Below are positions 60,474-64,000 of a stretch of DNA of 64,000 nt, in pieces (the first letter of the stretch is position 1; each line of letters opens with the position of its first letter). Origin of the DNA: JBCCMQ01 sp039179985 (lineage in GTDB: Bacteria; Pseudomonadota; Alphaproteobacteria; Rhodobacterales; Rhodobacteraceae). A model generated the notes under the pieces. It searched no databases and was not told the origin of the DNA. It worked only from the letters and a program-made list of their open reading frames with translations. The DNA lies in contig JBCDED010000004.1 in assembly GCA_039179985.1 (NCBI GenBank), positions 18,963 through 82,962 on the forward strand, in the 5' to 3' direction. Position numbers and translations under genes: made by a program.

Positions 60474-62027
60474 ATGGAACGTGCCCGTCTAATTGATGTT
60501 CTTGGAATTATCGCGGCCCTAGCCGTGTATGCCTTGGGGCTTTACCGGCATCGGGTCTTCTTTCACGACGATGCCTACATATCGCTGCGCTATGCGCGCA
60601 ATCTCGCGGAACATGGCGAGCTTGCCTGGAACCTCGGAGAACGAGCCGAGGGGTATACGAGCCTTCTGCATGTGCTGGTCTCCGCTGCCATGATCCGCCT
60701 TGGCGTCGATCCGGTTGCCGCGGTTCAGGTCATCGGGATCGTCTCGGCGGTTGCCATTTGCCTTATGACGTCGGTGGCCGCACGGCGCCTTGTCCCGGAC
60801 GCTGAAATGGCCGTCGCACGGGCGCTGATCCTTGTCACGGTGATGGCGACGCCGACGATGGCCATCTGGTCGCTTGGCGGGCTGGAGGCCCTGATGGCTG
60901 CGGCACTGCTTCTGGCGGGGCTTCTGGCGCTTCTAGGCGCGGAGAGACCCAACTACGGCCAGGCTGCGGTGTGGTTTTCACTGGCAATCCTGACGCGCCT
61001 GGATGCATCGGTTTTCATCACGGGCGCCGGTGCCGGGTTATTTCTCGCCTCAAAGGTCACCGGGTGGCGCCGGCTGCTCGGCCCCGCCGTTGTGGTGGGC
61101 TTTCCTGCGGCGGTGTCTTTTTTGCAGATGGCGGTCCGCTACGTCTATTACGGCGAGCTTTTTCCGCTGACATTCTACGCCAAGGTGGGTGTCGATCCTG
61201 CTGTGCGCGTGAACTTTCTGACGGAGTTCTATCTTCCAAGAATACCGACGGTGGTGCCCATTGTGTGCATCGCCGTAGCCGTCATTTGCCTTGCGCTGCT
61301 CACCATGACCCGGGGGCGCATCTGGATCCTGGCCATCCCGGTCCTTTTGCACGCTGCTTACATTGTCTGGTCCGGTGGAGATCACATGTCAGGGATGCGC
61401 AGCTTTGCAGTACTGATCGCGCCTGCGGGCCTCGTCATTCTTTGCTTTGTGTCCAGATGGGGTTTGCGTTTCGCCAACGCCGTTACACTTGTGCTGGTGC
61501 CGCCATGTGTTGTGCTTGCCTTGCTGATGAAGCCTCTGAAGATGGATCAGGCGGCCTTGGTCGGGCGGATCGCGGGGGAATACATCAATGAAGCCTGGCC
61601 TGCGCGCAGTACCGTGGCGCTTCATACGGCCGGGTCGACGGCGTTTTATGCCACGAGTAATTTTTACGTCGACATGCTTGGGCTGAACACTTCCGCCATT
61701 GCCCACCGTGATCCAGTGCCCATCCTTGCGCCGTGGCAAATGATTGCCGGGCACTCCAAGGGGGACGGCGCCTATGTGCTGTCCCAGGAACCCGACTACA
61801 TCATCCTCGGCGGGTCGTTTGGCACCCATCCTGACGAACCGTTTTTCCTCAATGACGTGGAACTCGCAGCCATGGACGAGTTCTGGCAATGCTACTCGGA
61901 AGTCAGGGTGCTGATGGACGTGACCGATGAGGATATGAAGCTGTCGGATCATGACGTAATCGAAAAAGACATGATCTACTTTGAGCGGCTTTGCCCGAAA
62001 ACGGAAAGAGCCGCGGTCGCACGGTGA
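60474..62027 (+). CDS. GT-C fold membrane glycosyltransferase-like protein (AftB-like)
   Basis: A 517-residue protein with nine or more membrane helices and a C-terminal extracytoplasmic domain from about residue 365. FFHDDAYISLRYARNLAEHG in loop 1 carries the DD motif of GT-C polyprenyl-phosphate sugar transferases, and GERAEGYTSLLHVLVSAAMI follows. The pattern is similar to mycobacterial AftB arabinofuranosyltransferases. Start ATG at 60474 or GTG at 60468. Role probably in surface polysaccharide; it interrupts the conserved cmk-rpsA order. Confidence 0.7.
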   Translation: MERARLIDVLGIIAALAVYALGLYRHRVFFHDDAYISLRYARNLAEHGELAWNLGERAEGYTSLLHVLVSAAMIRLGVDPVAAVQVIGIVSAVAICLMTSVAARRLVPDAEMAVARALILVTVMATPTMAIWSLGGLEALMAAALLLAGLLALLGAERPNYGQAAVWFSLAILTRLDASVFITGAGAGLFLASKVTGWRRLLGPAVVVGFPAAVSFLQMAVRYVYYGELFPLTFYAKVGVDPAVRVNFLTEFYLPRIPTVVPIVCIAVAVICLALLTMTRGRIWILAIPVLLHAAYIVWSGGDHMSGMRSFAVLIAPAGLVILCFVSRWGLRFANAVTLVLVPPCVVLALLMKPLKMDQAALVGRIAGEYINEAWPARSTVALHTAGSTAFYATSNFYVDMLGLNTSAIAHRDPVPILAPWQMIAGHSKGDGAYVLSQEPDYIILGGSFGTHPDEPFFLNDVELAAMDEFWQCYSEVRVLMDVTDEDMKLSDHDVIEKDMIYFERLCPKTERAAVAR

Positions 62028-62120
62028 ATGCCTCGGGCAGAGTCGATCACGGAAAGCTGCATTGGGTCAGAGCGGTCCCCGGTCTAGGCTGGCGCGACAG
62101 ATCGGACGAAAGGACCTCTT

Positions 62121-62663
62121 ATGATCCGTGCCCTATTGCTTAGCTTTCTCTTCGCGGCTCAGCCCTTTGCCGTTCTGGCGCAGGATGATCAGGCCGCCCC
62201 TGACGGCGAACCGCCCATGACACTGGACCGCATGTCGCGTGTAATCGCCGCGCTCGATCCAGAGGCGCAGTCGACGCCCAACGGGTTTTTCTTCCACGTG
62301 GAAGACGTGCCGGTGCTGATCATAACGGACGTTCTGGCGGACCGGATGCGGGCGATGGTGCCCATTCGCGAAGCCGCCGAGTTGTCACCGGACGAACTGA
62401 TGCGGCTCATGCAGGCCAATTTCGACAGCGCGCTCGATGCCCGTTATGCGGTGGCCAATGGCCGCCTCTGGGCGGTCTTCATCCACCCGCTGTCGCCGCT
62501 GGAGCGGGACCAGCTGATTTCGGGCATCGGTCAGACGGTGAATGTCGCACTGACCTACGGAACGCTCTACTCGGGTGGCGCCATGCAGTTTGGCGGCGGA
62601 GACTCCGGCGGGCTGCAGCGGCAGCTCATCGACAGGCTTCTGGACAAGGGTCAGGACATCTGA
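62121..62663 (+). CDS. exported protein with YbjN/CesT-chaperone-like fold, hypothetical
   Basis: A 180-residue protein with a signal peptide (MIRALLLSFLFAAQPFAVLA). The mature sequence (MTLDRMSRVIAALDP, NGFFFHVEDVPVLIITD, RLWAVFIHPLSPLERDQLIS) has the alternating pattern of the YbjN/type III chaperone-like fold. The last 20 residues are Gly-rich then helical. AAAGGACC before the ATG. Function unknown. Confidence 0.65.
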   Translation: MIRALLLSFLFAAQPFAVLAQDDQAAPDGEPPMTLDRMSRVIAALDPEAQSTPNGFFFHVEDVPVLIITDVLADRMRAMVPIREAAELSPDELMRLMQANFDSALDARYAVANGRLWAVFIHPLSPLERDQLISGIGQTVNVALTYGTLYSGGAMQFGGGDSGGLQRQLIDRLLDKGQDI

Positions 62664-62670
62664 GGCCGCT

Positions 62671-63366
62671 TCAGGCGACCGGGATATCCAGTCCAAAACT
62701 CTCGCGAAGCCCTGCGCGCCCCTTGGGTGTCAGCGTCACGACCTGCGCACCGCGCGCGCGCCGGATCCAGTCGCGGTCAATGAAACTGCGAAAGAGCGCG
62801 CCGCCAAGCGAACCGCCGAGGTGAAACCGATCCTCGCTCCAGTCATGGCATAGGACGATCAGCGTTCGCGGTTCGTCCGCAAGCGCCTTCAGATCGACGC
62901 CGAGGGCTGAAAACCGCGCGGCTCCGTTGGCGCTGACTGAAAGACCATTTCGCGCCGACTTCAGGTAGCCGCGTTCAAGACTGGCCTCGGCCAGCGCAAC
63001 ACCAAGCCTGCCCGCCAGATGATCGCCGCAAGGACGTGCGTGCAATGCGGCCTGATCGTTGCGCAACACAGGCGGGCCGTCAGGGGCAAGGCGGGCTGCC
63101 AGCGCGTTCACCCCATCCAGAAGCTCCGCTACCGAACCGTGCGACAATCTGTAGTACCTCCGACGACCCGCTCGCGTTACGCTTATGAGCCCCGCATCGA
63201 GCAGTTTCGATAAATGCTCGCTTGCAGTGCTGGGCGACACGCCCGCCACTCTCGTGAGATCGCTGGCCGAGACCACGTGGCTGTCTTTCAGGGCAAAGAG
63301 GATATTCGCGCGCGCCGGATCGCCGATCAGGGCGCCGATTTCTGCAATGGACAGGATACTGGGCAT
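62671..63366 (-). CDS. ArsR-family winged-helix regulator
   Basis: A 231-residue regulator. IGALIGDPARANILFALKDS, SASDLTRVAGVSPSTASEHL and GLISVTRAGRRRYYRLSHGS form the ArsR winged helix. A long C-terminal domain (GDHLAGRLGVALAEASLERG, LCHDWSEDRFHLGGSLGGAL) carries Cys and His that could bind a ligand. It converges with the exported-protein gene and is divergent from a small ORF. The longer-than-usual length (110 is typical) is a family subtype. Confidence 0.82.
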   Translation of the reverse strand: MPSILSIAEIGALIGDPARANILFALKDSHVVSASDLTRVAGVSPSTASEHLSKLLDAGLISVTRAGRRRYYRLSHGSVAELLDGVNALAARLAPDGPPVLRNDQAALHARPCGDHLAGRLGVALAEASLERGYLKSARNGLSVSANGAARFSALGVDLKALADEPRTLIVLCHDWSEDRFHLGGSLGGALFRSFIDRDWIRRARGAQVVTLTPKGRAGLRESFGLDIPVA

Positions 63367-63442
63367 ATTTCGGTCGTAGCCGAAATAATTTGTCCGCTCA
63401 AGTGGCAGAGTCGCTCTACACCAGTCGCAGAGGAGAGATGCC

Positions 63443-63676
63443 ATGTGGTTTAGCGAGATAGATGTGAAACAGCACCATGCGGACTTGTTCCAAAAAGTTC
63501 GACCGGGCCGCGCGCCGGGAAACTGGGTCGCGCCCACGCCTGTCCTGGGGGTCCGCCTTCGGACAAGGCTGGGCGATCTGTTGCGTGGACTTGAGCGGCG
63601 AAGCAGGCGCAATTTGATGCAGGTCCCAAACCCCTTGCGTCGCCAAGGCCCCCCATGTATACGCAGCCGCGTCTAA
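63443..63676 (+). CDS. small ORF divergent from the ArsR gene, hypothetical
   Basis: A 77-codon ORF with a very strong GAGGAGAG ribosome site 6 bp before its ATG. The N-terminal MWFSEIDVKQHHADLFQKV is gene-like, but the second half is arginine-rich (RTRLGDLLRGLERRSRRN) and looks like non-coding translation. It may be the intact start of a gene broken by a frameshift. No family recognised. Confidence 0.35.
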   Translation: MWFSEIDVKQHHADLFQKVRPGRAPGNWVAPTPVLGVRLRTRLGDLLRGLERRSRRNLMQVPNPLRRQGPPCIRSRV

Positions 63677-63830
63677 GCGACGGGCAACAGTCGCGGCGAT
63701 TAACTGGGCAGGGTCGGCAACAGCCGGCCCTCATGTTTTTCGCGGACCAGCCCAATGAAGACCAACCCAAAGACCGGCGGAGACAACCGCCCGGCCAGAG
63801 AAACGAACCTAAAAGGACTAACATAGCCAC
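63677..63830 (+). promoter_or_regulatory. rpsA leader region with hairpin
   Basis: This holds the leader of rpsA. GGGTCGG (63711-63717) and CCGGCCC (63724-63730) form a 7-bp stem (one wobble) followed by TCATGTTTTT, which looks like a terminator for upstream transcription or an attenuator. AAAAGGAC at 63811-63818 is the likely ribosome site. rpsA must be transcribed from a promoter inside this insertion rather than from cmk. Confidence 0.4.
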
Positions 63831-64000
63831 ATGGCGCACAACGCATCCATGGAGGAATTCGAAGCCCTCCTGAACGAAAGCTTCGAAATCGACACGCCCG
63901 ATGAGGGCTCGGTCGTCAAAGGCAAAGTCATCGCGATCGAAGCGGGGCAAGCCATCATCGACGTCGGCTACAAGATGGAAGGCCGCGTTGATCTCAAGGA
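63831..64000 (+). CDS. rpsA: 30S ribosomal protein S1, N-terminal part (runs off the right edge)
   Basis: The first 56 codons: MAHNASMEEFEALLNESFEI then GSVVKGKVIAIEAGQAIIDV and GYKMEGRVDLK, the first S1 domain. S1 binds mRNA on the small ribosomal subunit. ATG at 63831; a second ATG at 63849 is less likely. The remaining ~500 residues lie beyond the window. Confidence 0.96.
   Translation, partial: MAHNASMEEFEALLNESFEIDTPDEGSVVKGKVIAIEAGQAIIDVGYKMEGRVDLK

Noticed and set aside
1..64000. CRISPR array, insertion sequence or prophage
   Set aside because: No regularly spaced repeats, transposase, integrase or phage structural genes were seen in the window.

Overview
The window looks like a chromosomal segment of a marine-type Rhodobacteraceae (Roseobacter group) alphaproteobacterium. 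It has high GC and tightly packed, overlapping operons. A SAM/SAH riboswitch of the kind known from Rhodobacterales precedes metK. TRAP transporters, a protocatechuate (pca/pobA) operon and an Irr-type Fur regulator also fit that group. A divinyl chlorophyllide 8-vinyl reductase (bciA) suggests the strain is, or descends from, an aerobic anoxygenic phototroph. All assignments come from reading motifs; no database search was run.

Layout. 1-8,140: a partial gene, a small membrane protein, a decayed TRAP permease relic, a HisC-like aminotransferase, a DUF1992 protein, valS, and a three-gene minus-strand cassette of non-heme iron enzymes (PhyH-type dioxygenase, HD-type diiron protein, TauD-type dioxygenase). 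8,240-16,860: an Lrp/AsnC regulator divergent from a PLP decarboxylase, an orphan molybdenum hydroxylase large subunit, a DUF2235 hydrolase, a PaaI-like thioesterase, the divergent metF/metR pair, an inositol monophosphatase and a 58-residue membrane peptide. 16,859-24,860: a rhomboid protease, TPR and Sel1 proteins, a MarR-like regulator, tRNA-Leu(UAA), a di-haem peroxidase, an HAD hydrolase, a PhyH/AraC divergent pair, bciA and a fragment of a CadD-like transporter.

24,950-34,981 is an accessory catabolic island. One minus-strand operon encodes an SsuD-like flavin monooxygenase, an aldo/keto reductase, a flavin reductase and a complete TRAP transporter. It is divergent from a GntR/UTRA regulator and a Gfo/Idh/MocA oxidoreductase, and is followed by an enolase-superfamily dehydratase and a zinc alcohol dehydrogenase. 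The enzyme set resembles oxidative desulfonation of a sulfo-sugar, but with TRAP rather than ABC uptake. 35,063-43,870: an MFS exporter, the pobA-pcaD-pcaC-pcaH-pcaG-pcaB operon (4-hydroxybenzoate to the beta-ketoadipate branch) under a 17-bp inverted repeat, and a three-gene overlapping operon (HAD, alpha/beta hydrolase, PLP dehydratase).

43,937-64,000 is mostly housekeeping: fabA-fabB-fabI divergent from irr; a glycine-rich lipoprotein; a LapG-like cysteine protease; miaB; the phoH-CPT-ybeY-corC-lnt cluster; riboswitch-controlled metK with trmB; and aroA-cmk. A 3.4-kb insertion (GT-C type membrane glycosyltransferase, secreted protein, ArsR regulator) separates cmk from rpsA, which runs off the right edge.
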